From: Sorex araneus | Taxonomy: Eukaryota > Chordata > Mammalia > Eulipotyphla > Soricidae | NCBI RefSeq assembly: GCF_027595985.1 | Contig: NC_073306.1 | Coordinates: 160,414,197 to 160,478,196 of the forward strand | Direction: 5' to 3' | DNA length: 64,000 nucleotides | In this document: one piece after another, positions 21,815 through 32,156 of the stretch | Numbering within the stretch: the first letter of the stretch is position 1 | How the letters are laid out: each line of letters begins with the position of its first letter | The notes under the pieces: model-generated | Databases searched by the model: none | Seen by the model: the letters and a program-made list of their open reading frames with translations, nothing else | What the model was told of the DNA's origin: nothing | Program-made: the position numbers and the translations under genes

Positions 21815-22215
21815 TAAATATTTTTTATTGAAACACCATGAGATACAGTTACAAAGCTTTCATGATTGAGTTTCAGTCACACAATGATCGACCATCCCTT
21901 CACCAGTGCACAGTTTCTACCACCAATGTTCCCAGTATTCCTCCCGCCATCTTCTCCCCATCACACCCCCTGACTCTGGCAAGCACCTTCCTTCTTACTC
22001 TCTCAACTTTTGGGTATCATGGTTTGCATACAGATATTGAAAGGCCATCATGTTTGGTCCTTAGTCTACCTTCAGCACACATCTCCCATTCCGAGTGATC
22101 CCTCCATCATTGACTTAGTGGTCCCTTCTCAGTCCTGACTCCTTCTCCCTCAGCTCATGAAGCAGCCTTCCAAACTGCAGAGCAATCCTCTGGCCCTTGT
22201 CTCTACTGTCCTTTC
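21815..22215 (-). mobile_element. LINE-1 3' UTR
   Basis: Complement of the shrew L1 tail: ttttttattgaaacaccatg, gatacagttacaaagctttc, cccttcaccagtgcacag. No ORF2 remains. Confidence 0.85.
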
Positions 22216-22229
22216 TCCTTTTTTATTAA

Positions 22230-23005
22230 CCAAGGTAATAGTTAGACTGATTTTAAGGGTTGAGTTTGGTGAATTTTTATAATTTTATGTAGTCATTTAA
22301 CTATCACAGTCAAGAAGTAGAACAATTCTCACACACCCAAATTTTTCTCATTTCTATTTATATACAGTTATAACCCCTACCTTTGTCCCCAGGCAACTAT
22401 TGATCTGCTTTATGGATTATTAAGTACTGTATAAATAAATTTACATAGTACTAAATGTAGGTTTTTACTTCTTTTACTTAATAGTTTAAAAATGCATCCA
22501 CACTGCCACCTGTATTAATACTTTCTTCTTTTTTATTGCTGTGTACTTTTCCACAATATGGAGACGCCACACTTGGTTTATCCACTCAGTAACAGACCAC
22601 TGGGTTTTCTCAATGTGAGTCTATTATGAATTATGTTACTATAACATCTGTGTGCATATTTTACTTAGATGTATATTTTTATCCTCTTGGGTAAATGTAC
22701 AGAAGTAAAATTTCTGAATTCAATGGTAATGCATCTTTATCTTGATATGGTAATGTTGTACTACTTGCCAGAGTGATTATATCCCATCCGTAATATATTA
22801 CGGTTCTTATTGCTCCACATTCTTATCAACACTTGGTAGTGTTAGTCTATCTTAATTTATCCAACCTAGTGTATTATGGTATCTCACTGTTATTTTAATT
22901 GACATTACCTGATGATGATGATAAATAGTTTTACAACTATTTCACGTTCACGTGCTTATAAACATTTTTAAGGAAAGTCTTCATCAAATAAAGTGTCCAA
23001 ATACA
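22230..23005 (-). mobile_element. ancient LINE-1 (L1M-type) ORF2 C-terminus and 3' UTR
   Basis: Antisense L1 landmarks appear in order: tttttattgctgtgtacttt, tcctcttgggtaaatgtaca, acttgccagagtgattata, ctccacattcttatcaacac and gtatctcactgttatttta. Divergence is high, so this is an old copy. Confidence 0.7.
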
Positions 23006-23392
23006 GGATTGTTTTTTTCTTGAAACATGATATGCAAGCAGGGAATTGAAATACATCCTTTCATAAGCAGAGGAGGTACTGAACAAATTTAACAACAAGC
23101 CCTCGAGTGATATGAAGGTTGAAATTTTATAATTGCATTTTGGAACATCTCAACTTGCAGGCTGAGTCACTTGCTGGAGCATATTTTTTTAATTAGATAA
23201 ATTTATGCTTTGTTCTGAAATGAAATTGAAGAGGCCTGTAATTATGTAGCATCATAAACAAAGACAACTTATTTGAGGAAGTTTTTCGTAATGAAATATT
23301 TGTTGAAGATAGGTACTCTAAACCAAGGCAAAAAGGGATGTTTTTGTGAAATCCTTCGGGCCGAAACATTTATGCATTTTAACGTGTGAAAC
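23006..23392. other. unique AT-rich block, possible conserved non-coding element
   Basis: Repeat-free by eye, with homeodomain-like TAATTA cores (aattagataaat, gtaattatgtag). Function not shown; cross-species conservation would decide. Confidence 0.3.
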
Positions 23393-23790
23393 TTAAGGGA
23401 TATCTTTGTATCTGTTTGCTGGAGCTGCTGGAAAAACAACAACAAAGATGCGGTAACTTAGGCAACAGATGTTCTCCGGCTTTAGAAGCTGGAAGCCCAA
23501 GATCCAGCCAGGTTGCACAGGATTCTTTTCTGACGTCTTTCTCTCTGGCCTTTGGGTGGCTGCCCCGAGCTGGGTATCCACACGCTCTTTCCTCTGTCTC
23601 CAGTGTCCCAGATTTCTTCTTCTAAGGCCATCAGTCCCATGGGATTAGGGCACACTGCACTAACTTCACTTTAATTTCTGCCTTTTAAAGACCATGTGTA
23701 CAAATAAAGTCGCATTCTTAGTTGCTAGGGGTGAAGGCTTCCACATATGAATTGCAGGGACCTACAATGCAACCCATGATAGTCCTCCAT
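23393..23790 (-). mobile_element. ancient mammalian LTR-like repeat, MaLR/MLT type
   Basis: Recognised from tatctttgtatctgtttgct, ggaagcccaagatccagcc, ttaaagaccatgtgtacaaa and aggcttccacatatgaattg, read on the minus strand. Confidence 0.6.
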
Positions 23791-24184
23791 TGAGGACTAT
23801 GTGTTTAAAGTGTGTCTAATGTGTCTAATGTCTAACTCTGTGTCTAATGTCCCTTCACTTTCGCAGAGCACAGGAGGAGACAGGACCTCAACGTCCAGTG
23901 CAGGGCAGACGGTAAGTAGAAAGAAAATGCCCTCTGGCCTGTGATGTGCAATCACTCTCATGCTGAGTGCTTGTCCACGTGTCATTGTTGATCTGGCAGG
24001 CTCCAAAGTCCTTCTAAAGGACTGGATAGACTTCATGACATATCTTCAAGCAATAGTGTTGTTTCTTCTGCTTATGGAGGCACTGTTAGGGTGAGGAAGG
24101 GATGCGACAATAGTGAAGTATACTGAAGAAAGTAAGACTTGCTTCCAAAAGTATGATACCCAGTGTTGTATATGTTGGCCTGTG
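23791..24184. other. unique DNA with small gtgtctaatgt tandem
   Basis: Three near copies of gtgtctaatgt occur at about 23812-23850; otherwise nothing seen. Confidence 0.45.
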
Positions 24185-24515
24185 TCCATCAAAATGTTTT
24201 CAGGGGACCAGTATGAGAATAATAGTTAGAAATGATCACTCTGGACAAGAACTGAGTGTTGAAAGTTGGTAAAGGGATATATGATAACCTTTCAGCATCT
24301 GTATTGCAACCCGTGATGCCCAAAAAGAGACATACAGACAGACAGAAAGTGCCAGTCACAGAGCAGGGGGAGGGGCTTGGGAAGGAAACTGGACATTGGT
24401 GGTGGGGAATGTGCAGTGATGAAGGCATGGGTGTTGGAACGTTGTATAACTGAAACCCAATCATGAAAAACTTTGTAACTGTGTATCTCACTATGATTCA
24501 ATTTTAAAAATTAAT
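24185..24515 (+). mobile_element. LINE-1 3' UTR
   Basis: acctttcagcatctgtattg, ggtggggaatgtgcagtgat, catgaaaaactttgtaactg and a final tgattcaattttaaaaatt. Confidence 0.8.
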
Positions 24516-24589
24516 GTTTTCTCTAAGGAAGTGCTTAGTACTTATTAATATAGAAAGCTGAATCACAGTATATGTAATTTTCTGATTCT

Positions 24590-24945
24590 ATTTTTTTTTA
24601 AATTTTTATTGAATCACCATGTGGAAAGTTATAAAGTTCTCAGGTTTAAGTCTCTGTTATACAATATTCAAACACCCATCCCTTCACCAGTGCCCATATT
24701 CCACCACCAAAAACCCCAGTATACCCCCCGCCCCCCCCCACCCCCAATTGTATAACTGATGAATTTCACTTCATTTTCTCTTTACCTTGTTTACATTCCA
24801 TATTTCAACACAAAACTCACTATTGCTGTTGGAGTTTCTTCCCAAGAAAGACAGCCCCACTACCAAGGAAGCATTTGATAATTAGTTTTCCATTGCTGAG
24901 AATGAAGAGATATGTAGCCCCACTCCTCCAAGTACATAACTCTTT
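24590..24945 (-). mobile_element. L1-D 3' portion
   Basis: tttttattgaatcaccatgt, then acacccatcccttcaccagt, a C-rich run at 24725-24740, and gagaatgaagagatatg at the body junction. This 3' UTR variant is the one found on L1-D elements. Confidence 0.75.
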
Positions 24946-24989
24946 TTTTTCTTTCTCCTTTTCCTTTTTTTAACATCATTTATTTTATT

Positions 24990-25480
24990 TATTTATTTTT
25001 TATTAATTTGTTCTTTTATTGAATCACCTTGTGGAAAGTTACAAAGCTTTCAGGTTTAAGTCTCAGTTATACAATGCTCGAACACCCATCCCTTCACCAG
25101 TGCACATATTCCATCACCAAGAATCACGATATACCTCCCCCCTCCCCCGCACCTCCCAAGCCCCCCACCCCGCATGTGTAACTGGTAAATTTCACATTAC
25201 TTTCACTTTACTTTGATTACATTCAATATTTCAACAAAAAACTCACTATTATTGATTTGGAGTTTCTCCCCCCCTAAAGCCGACCTGCTGAAAAGAAAGT
25301 ATTTGATAATTTGTTTTCCATTGCTGAGATTGAAGAGATATGAGGTCAAGAGGCCACACTAGCAGCCGCACAGGTTTGGATTTCTGTATTTTAGTATTTT
25401 AGTAACTAAGTCAGGAGAAGTATCTGCCAGAAATTGCAACATTGTAAGCTTATACCTCTCAGCTACTTTATATTCCACAT
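24990..25480 (-). mobile_element. L1-D, second copy in the same orientation
   Basis: Same order as the neighbour: ttttattgaatcaccttgtg, cccttcaccagtgcacatat, ttgctgagattgaagagata. It then continues into GC-rich body (agcagccgcacaggtttgga, tctgtattttagtatttta). Confidence 0.75.
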
Positions 25481-25489
25481 ATGAGTGCA

Positions 25490-26325
25490 ATCTTTTTTTT
25501 TTTTAAATTTTATCACCAAGTGGAAAGTTACAGAGTTCTCAGGTTTCTCCTTTTCCTTTTTTTTCCCCCTCATCCCCCTTCCCGCGCCTCATAGTATGGT
25601 GGACTACACGCCGCATCTCTCCCTGAAAATGGGAAACAACCAGGAAAGAGGGATATTTCCTCTCCTCAGCCAGCGTGGGGCTGTTGCTTAATTCACAGTC
25701 CAGAGAAATGGCTGCTACATTAATAACCTTCAATATTTCAACAAAAACTCACTGTTATTATTTGGAGATTCCCCCCCAAGTCAGACCTGTTAAAAAGAAA
25801 CCGTTTCACGTTGCTGACAATTATAGATGTTAAGTCGCGCTGACACTGCATCTGCGCGGTTTTGGATTTCTGTATAAAGTCCAGGGAAAATTCTGCCAGA
25901 AATTGCATAGCCCAGCTCACAGTCCCAGTGCATTGCTCTAAGAAGTCTCTGGAATCAAAGTCTTTAGGCGCAGAGGGTCTGTTTCACTCTCAGCAGCTCC
26001 GAATTTATCTGGGACGAGGGCATGCCGGTTACACCCACTTCCCATGAGTCCCTAGGAGCCCCAAGTGTAAAAACCGTATACCTCTGGGTTAGGAGTCTTA
26101 GAAGATGGCTCCCGCCAAGTGGATGCTGCTGCCGCCGCCATTTTCCGTGCAGGGAGACAGGGTGGGGAGGAAAGATCCACCCCTGGGCAGCACGGAGTTG
26201 TAGCCCAGTTCACAGTCCCAGTGCATTACTATAAAAAGCTGCGCTGGATGCCCAAATGTGTTAGGTCTCTGGAATCAAAGTCTTTAGGCACAGATCGGTC
26301 TCCCCATTCTATTTTTTCTGCTTAA
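25490..26325 (-). mobile_element. L1-D, long copy with YY1-like motif and internal duplication
   Basis: It starts with a T-run and atcaccaagtggaaagttac, and includes ttcaacaaaaactcactgtt and cgcggttttggatttctgt. The body contains gccgccgccattttccgt, a YY1-type CCATTTT/AAAATGG site on the minus strand, and a direct duplication of a block around cacagtcccagtgcatt (25918 and 26209), each copy followed by ctggaatcaaagtctttagg. The 3' UTR part is rearranged near 25555-25720. Confidence 0.65.
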
Positions 26326-26582
26326 CCTATTGTGAGTATTTTCCATTTCAATAACTGGGCATATTAAGACCTATAAAAGCTCAGGCTGGCCGACCATTCC
26401 CCACCCACATTTAAGTTTTGCTTAGACTCATTGAAATAAGGCAGAGCTTTCTAGGGAAAAAGGAAAAAAAGATCATGCAGGGTTAATGTTATTTTTTGTG
26501 TTGAGGATAGAAACAATCTTCTAAGCATGTTATTTCCTATGTATGTTGCTGATTTTTTCTATTCATTTATTTATCTGAGGAG

Positions 26583-26785
26583 GAGATCACAGCAGAGCCT
26601 GGAAAGCTACCCGTGGCGTGCCAAAAACAGTAACAATGACAGTCCTCACTCCCTTGACCCTGAAAGAGCCTCCAATAGGCCATCAGGCTTCACTAGCACA
26701 CTACAGGGATGAATGGAGATGTTACTGGCACCCGCTCAAGCAAAACAATGAACAACGGGATGACAGTGATACAGTGATTTATTTA
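26583..26785 (+). mobile_element. SINE-B/RTE-C 3' half, 5' truncated
   Basis: Starts at atcacagcagagcctggaaa and includes the RTE-C-specific gaccctgaaagagcctccaa, the RTE terminus (gctcaagcaaaacaatgaac) and a (acagtgat)n tail. The internal segment marks it as RTE-C rather than SINE-B. Confidence 0.8.
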
Positions 26786-26794
26786 TTTATCATT

Positions 26795-26930
26795 CAATTT
26801 TTTAAAACCATTTTTATTGAAGTACTGGGACTTATAAAGCTGTTCATCATAGTTTTCATGTATACATCATTTCAACACGCTGATTTTTTTTCTATTCAGT
26901 AGTTCTTAATAATTTAATTGATTTTTTTTC
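26795..26930 (-). mobile_element. L1-3'-end-like fragment (family E-like)
   Basis: aaaccatttttattgaagta and gctgttcatcatagttttca resemble the complement of an L1 tail; too short for family assignment. Confidence 0.4.
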
Positions 26931-27214
26931 ATCAATCAGTTTCTAGATTTGCAATGGCTAACTTCTTGGAACTTCAATCTAATAGGTTCCACCTAAACCT
27001 GTGTTAGCCATCTGACCCTCCCACTCCTAATCATCATGAAACTAAGACTCTTCTTAGAACACAGTATTCGCTAAGACCTCCTTGGGTAAATAAGTGGAAA
27101 ACTGAAAATGATCCAGAACTCTTTAACACTCCTATCTTCAAGAGAAGGGAATCGTATCTTTTTTCCTTCAGTTTAGGTGGACTTTGAGTAGTTTCCTTTA
27201 ATAGAATCACTGTT

Positions 27215-27348
27215 ACTTGTCACTTATCATCCCGTTGCTCATCGATTTGCTCGAGCAGGCACCAGTAACATCTCCATTGTGAGACTTGTTGTTACTGTTT
27301 TTGGCATATCGAATACGCCATGGGTAGCTTGGCATGCGGGTGGGATAT
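27215..27348 (-). mobile_element. SINE-B, 5' truncated
   Basis: tcatcccgttgctcatcgat, gaatacgccatgggtagctt; the tRNA head is missing. Confidence 0.85.
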
Positions 27349-27858
27349 GGCAAAATATTCTAAATATTCTTCCGGGCAGGTTTCTGGGTTCAGGCATTAA
27401 AAGTCTGAAGCATTCACTTCCTACTTTCTAAAACCTTTTGGGGGAGGCTGTTAGTGAGCTAACTTCCCAAAGGTCAGAGCCGACTGGCCAGGGACTAGCA
27501 ATTCTGGAGAGATTTTGTGAGGCCCTGAGAGCAGTAAGTCTCAGCCGAGAGCAAACTCCTCAGCACACTGTTCCTAGAAATCCAACTAGCAAGCAAAGCC
27601 TCTCAGAGCAATTATCCACAAGCTGGACACCACCAGGGATTCTAGTTGAAGACATTGATTTGATCAACTAAGCTGCCTGCTTTTGTGACTCACAAAATCA
27701 TGATATATAATTTAATTGTTGTTGTTATGTTTAGTAGTAATTTTTACACAGCAGTAGATGACCAGAAATTATGCTGGGAAATAATTACCCAGGTACTCGG
27801 AAAGTAGCCTGAGAATAAAGAGAAGCTGCTAATGCTTAAAAAAATTAAAAATAATTTT
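27349..27858. other. unique intergenic DNA
   Basis: A 77-codon open frame at 27438-27671 has no recognisable product or splice context. Otherwise nothing seen. Confidence 0.4.
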
Positions 27859-27860
27859 TC

Positions 27861-27995
27861 TGGGGCTGGAGCGATAGTACAGTGGACAGGGCATTTGCCA
27901 GTTCAATTGCCGGCATCCTATGTGGTTACCCCATGCAGAGCCAGGAGTAACCCCTGGACATTGCTGAGTGTGATCCAGAAAGCAAAATAAATAGT
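27861..27995 (+). mobile_element. SINE-A with internal deletions
   Basis: ggggctggagcgatagtaca head; about 20 bp between the head and box B, and part of the body, are deleted; ends gtgtgatccagaaagcaaa. Confidence 0.85.
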
Positions 27996-28057
27996 TGTTT
28001 GTTTGTTTTTTAATTTTCCTTTACACAGACCCTCTGCTCCTAAAGACTATGATCCAA

Positions 28058-28411
28058 ACACCAAGTAAAATGTGATTGGAGGTCATGTGGGGGAAAGATG
28101 ATGCAGGCCCAATATAGACTAGAGATTGAACACAATGGCCACTCAACACCTTTATTGCAAACCACAACACCTAATCAGAAAGAGAGAACAAAAGGGAATA
28201 CCCTGCCATAGTGGCAGTGTGGGGTGGGGGGAGACAGGACTGGGGAGGGGGGAGAGGGATGTTGGGTTTACTTTTGGTAGAGAATGGGCACTGGTGAAGG
28301 GATGGGTTATCAAACTTTGTAAGGGAGAAACATGAGCACAAAAATGTATAAATCTGTAACTGTACCCTCACGTTGACTCACTAATTAAAAATAAACTATT
28401 AAATTAAAAAA
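28058..28411 (+). mobile_element. LINE-1 3' UTR insertion with TSD
   Basis: 5'-truncated L1 3' UTR: tggccactcaacacctttat, accctgccatagtggcag, gtgaagggatgggttatcaa and a poly(A) end. A 16-bp TSD, aaagactatgatccaa, lies at 28042-28057 and 28412-28427. Confidence 0.9.
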
Positions 28412-28462
28412 AAAGACTATGATCCAAGAGGTCTCCTAACCCATTTTGGCAACCAGAGCGGC
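28380..28462. repeat. 83-bp direct repeat, left copy flanking the LTR
   Basis: Covers the last 32 bp of the L1 tail, the L1 TSD, and about 35 bp of unique flank up to accagagcggc. The right copy is at 28720-28805 and differs by three extra A residues in the A-run. Confidence 0.95.
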
Positions 28463-28719
28463 TGTTGTTCGTCGCCCGCGTCGCGATTTCCCTTCGCCAG
28501 CAAAGAGTGAGACGACACGGGTTGAGGATCCTTCTGCAACCGTTTATTTAGTTAACTCACGAAGAGAAAAGAACCACAACCCGGGTAACGGCCGTCCTTA
28601 TATAGCCTGGTTGCCCCGCCTCTGGCGTGGTGCTCATCTATTGGCTCTCGCCAATCACCCCATATGAGGTCATTCTGTCATGGCCGCCACGCATGCGCAA
28701 TGTGTTCTGGCTCCCTACA
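28463..28719 (-). mobile_element. solo ERV LTR, class II-like, 257 bp
   Basis: On the minus strand it begins tgtagggagccagaacac and ends in acaaca, giving TG...CA termini. It contains a CCAAT-like element (gagccaat, complement near 28650), a TATA box (tatataagg, complement near 28598) and a polyadenylation signal (aataaa, complement near 28545). The opening resembles betaretrovirus-like (ERV2) LTRs. No internal viral genes are present. It lacks a short TSD; instead an 83-bp duplication flanks it exactly. Confidence 0.85.
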
Positions 28720-28805
28720 ACTAATTAAAAATAAACTATTAAATTAAAAAAAAAAAAGACTATGATCCAAGAGGTCTCCTAACCCATTTTGGCAACCAGA
28801 GCGGC
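28720..28805. repeat. 83-bp direct repeat, right copy flanking the LTR
   Basis: Begins actaattaaaaataaacta immediately after the LTR end and finishes accagagcggc, as the left copy does. After this copy the sequence continues uniquely (ttcttacagacatg). Confidence 0.95.
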
Positions 28806-29592
28806 TTCTTACAGACATGCATCTAGACTGTGAGCTGTACTGCGACTATGTGCCGCCCAGGGAGGGATTTTCCCTCTCCACCCTGTTTTTCTGCGCGGAA
28901 AATGGCGGCGGCGTTATCATCCACGTGGCAAGAGCCACCCTCTAAGACTTCCACCCAGAGGTAGGAACTTTGCAATGTTGTGGCTCATAGAATCTTCATT
29001 CTCAGCAATGAAAAGAAATTATTAAATGATGCCTTTTCAGCAGGCCTAATTGTTGGGGGAAAATTCCAAACAGTAATAGTGAGTTCTCTATTGAAATATT
29101 AAATGTATTCAAAGTATAGAGAATAAAATGAAGATCATTAGCTACTTAGGTGAGGGCTGGGTATCACTTGTAGTCCCGTTGATCTTCGATTTGTTCGAGC
29201 AGGAGCCAGTAACATCTCCATTTGTCCCTGTCACGAGCTAGTGTAGCCCAATGATACCTGCTCGCTCCAGGAACAGAAAGAGCCTCAACTCATTCATTAA
29301 GAGATTTGATGAAGAAATCTGACCATCTAGTTGGTGGGCGGCCACGAGGTCTTCTGACGTCCCATGGAATCCAGTCTGTAACAGCTCTAGTTCAACGGTC
29401 ATCTCTGAATTGCATTACATGACTGGCCTACCTGATTTTGGGGGGGCTGGGTGGGGGGGTATATTGGTGTTCTTGATGGTGGAACATGTGCACTGGTGAA
29501 GGGATAGGGTTTCAATTTTTATATGACTGAGACTTATACCTGAAAGCTTTGTATTTTTTTTCACGGTGATTCGATATAATAAAATAAATTTT
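28806..29592 (+). mobile_element. L1-D, interrupted by an RTE LINE fragment
   Basis: The GC-rich body includes gcgcggaaaatggcggcggc (YY1-like) at 28894, followed by tcttcattctcagcaatg and gatgccttttcagcaggcc. The L1 3' UTR resumes after the insertion with tgcactggtgaagggatagg and cctgaaagctttgta, then a (TAATAAAATAAA) tail. The 5' edge is uncertain because of the adjacent duplication. Confidence 0.75.
29163..29443 (-). mobile_element. RTE-clade LINE, C-terminal coding remnant
   Basis: The minus strand translates, with two in-frame stops, to a typical RTE reverse-transcriptase C-terminus: TRAVTDWIPWDVRRPRGRPP, TRWSDFFIKSLNE, then HWATLARDRDKWRCYW and LLEQIEDQRDYK before a stop. The GRPPTRWSDFF and LARDRDKW motifs are hallmarks of nematode-type RTE elements. 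Its last 60 bp match the 3' ends of SINE-B and RTE-C in this window. A candidate TSD, gggctgggt, lies at 29154-29162 and 29444-29452. Confidence 0.88.
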
Positions 29593-29659
29593 TTTTAAAA
29601 TTTCTTTTATAAATAAAAAGGATAAAAGCAATGTTGTAAATCAAATGCAGAAATTTTGG

Positions 29660-29816
29660 TTTGGATTTGTTTGGGGAGTCATACCCAAGAGTACTCAGGC
29701 TACTCCTGGCTTTTCACTGAGGGGTGACTCCTGGTGAAGTTCAGAGGGACCGTATCAGGTGCTGGGGATCATTTGCGTGGCTAGCTCCTTACCTGCTGCG
29801 CTGTCTCTCCAGAACT
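29660..29816 (-). mobile_element. SINE-A, old copy
   Basis: gggagtcatacccaagagta, ggctactcctggcttttcac and gctgtctctccagaac mark the complement of an old SINE-A. Confidence 0.6.
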
Positions 29817-30447
29817 GCATCTATTTTAAAGAAGAGAACACAGAAACCCTCCCAGAAGAGAATGAGCAAACACTCAGTTAGCTAATCCAAATATTCGGAA
29901 GGTACAGTCTGCAGACACACTTCCGAAACCTACTGCAGGTTTAAGGATTCCACAGCCTCCTCAAGTTCAATAATTCACTAGAAGGATAGACAGAACTCAC
30001 AGAAAGCTATTATGCTCACAGCTTCATTACAGAGAAAAAATGTGGATGATATTCATCTCAAGGGCATGTATATAGGAAAGATCTAAACAAAAAGCTATGC
30101 CATGCTCAGAACACATTACTTTCCCGGCATCCATATATGTCAATACACATATAATATCACCGCCCAAGATAGCTCACCTGAACCTCTGTGTCCAGAAGTT
30201 TTACTGGAGTAAAACTAGAGGTATGGAAGTATGATTGAATGATTACCTACAAGTCTCTCTTTGACTAACATTCGACCCAAGTCCCTGCATTGACCAATAA
30301 TGAACCCAGGGATTATTGTAGGATTCATTGGTTCAAAATAGCTGTGCCAACTCAAGATACTTCTATCAGTCTGATGTGACTACCTCCTAGGAGAAAAATC
30401 TTTTAGGAGAGGTCTTCCTCCACAGCATATGTCAAAACATACAATGA
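29817..30447. other. unique intergenic DNA
   Basis: No gene or repeat recognised. Confidence 0.45.
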
Positions 30448-30640
30448 AGGGGCATCAGGGATAGGGCAATGGGTTGGGTGCTTGTCTTGCATATGGCCAA
30501 CCTGGGTTCAATCCCCGGCATCCCATATAGCCCCCCGAGCCCACCAGGAATGAATTCTGCGCTCAGAGCCTGGAGTTAGCCCTAGCACCACTAGCTGTGG
30601 CCCCAAAACCAAAACCCAAACAAAAAACAAAAGAAAAAGC
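30448..30640 (+). mobile_element. SINE-A, older copy
   Basis: gggatagggcaatgggttgg head, cctgggttcaatccccgg (box B), tagctgtggccccaaaacca end and an A-rich tail. Confidence 0.75.
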
Positions 30641-30966
30641 CCACCAAACATACAATGACTTTCTAAGATTTCATTCAGAAATAACCCATGGTCCTTCCTC
30701 TCACATTTCACTGGCTAATGCAAATGAAAGAGACAAGCCCGGGATGATGTGTGGGGTGTGGGAGGGGGTATATTCTTCCCATAATTTATAAGATGTAGAA
30801 ATACTGTAAGTTGCATAAATATTTTATGTATATTAATGAACTTACATATCTCTACTACTATCTCCATTTTCCATATACTTAACAGAAACACAGATTAAAT
30901 AACACTCTTAAAGTGTCACAGCTAGTCAGGACAGAGTAAGAATGCTTGGCTATTATTTGTTTCTTC
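30641..30966. other. unique intergenic DNA
   Basis: Nothing seen. Confidence 0.4.
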
Positions 30967-30967
30967 T

Positions 30968-31083
30968 TATTTTTTTGACCACATCTGGTGGCACTCAGGG
31001 GACCAGACAAAGTCTGAGATTAAATCCAGGCCTCCCACATGTGATGCATGTGCTCTCTCCTTTGCAGCTATTTCCCTGACCCT
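30968..31083 (-). mobile_element. SINE-A, old copy, truncated
   Basis: accacatctggtggcactca and gagattaaatccaggcctcc, ending in a degraded head (gcagctatttccctgaccc). Confidence 0.55.
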
Positions 31084-31366
31084 GCTGTGTTAAGCCCTGC
31101 CTGGTGTTAAGCCCAGGAATTCTATTTCCATCACACATTATCCTTAGGACAACTAATGGGGTGGGAGTGGGGAGGGCAGAATATAATTGCCTCTTCAAGT
31201 TTCTCCTTTTCTACATTTAAACAATACATGCTGGATGCTTAGAAGTGCAAGATACTAGACCACAAGGTGTTGGAAATACATTTAGTCTAGTCACGTGCCC
31301 TACTGACGCTCAAGCTTTTCTTACTTTTTTCTTAGATAAAGGGATTTTGGGTAGAGAATGGACTGA
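31084..31366. other. unique intergenic DNA
   Basis: Nothing recognised up to the insertion site of the composite retroposon. Confidence 0.4.
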
Positions 31367-31381
31367 AATAAACTGGGTCCC

Positions 31382-32062
31382 TCAGAGAGCCAGCACCTGA
31401 GTAACCTCAGAGAGCCAGAACCTGTGCAACCTCCGAGAGCCAGCACCAGAGTAACCTCAGAGAGCCAGCACCTGTGTAACCTCAGAGAGCCAGCACCGGA
31501 GTAACCTCAGAGAGCCAGCACTGTGTAACCTCAGAGAGCCAGCCCTGTGTAACCTCAGAGAGCCAGCACCGGAGTAACCTCAGAGAGCCAACCCTGTGCA
31601 ACCTCCGAGAGCCAGCCCTGTGTAACCTCAGAGAGCCAGCACCGGCACAACCTCAGAGAGCCAGCACCTGTGCAACCTCCGAGAGCCAGCACCTGAGTAA
31701 CCTCAGAGAGCCAGCCCTGTGTAACCTCAGAGAGCCAGCCCTGTGTAACCTCAGAGAGCCAGCACCGGCACAACCTCAGAGAGCCAGCACCTGCGTAACC
31801 TCAGAGAGCCAGCCCTGCGTAACCTCAGAGAGCCAGCACCTATGTAACCTCAGAGAGCCAGCACCTGTGTAACCTCAGAGAGCCAGCACCTACGTAACCT
31901 CAGAGAGCCAGCATCTGTGTAACCTCAGAGAGACAGCACCTGTGTAACCTCAGAGAGCCAGCCCTGTGTAACCTCAGAGAGCCAGCCCTGTGTAACCTCA
32001 GAGAGCCAGCACCTGTGTAACCTCAGAGAGCCAGCACCTGTGTAACCTCAGAGAGCCAGCAT
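31382..32062. repeat. 25-bp minisatellite, about 27 units
   Basis: Unit of the form cctcagagagccagcacc plus tgtgtaa, with 24-bp variants (agccagccctgtgtaa) interspersed. The period is not a multiple of three, so it is not coding. The 5' boundary coincides with the TSD of the chimeric retroposon. Confidence 0.97.
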
Positions 32063-32156
32063 GCATGTGCCATCCCATACATCTAAGCAACAACCCCCAT
32101 GACAAATGGAGTTATTAATATGAATAAATTTTTACTGCGTGTTGTTAAAAAAAAAA

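Noticed and set aside
31382..32062. CRISPR-like array of regular 25-bp repeats
   Set aside because: Units are contiguous with no unique spacers, and the genome is mammalian; this is a minisatellite.
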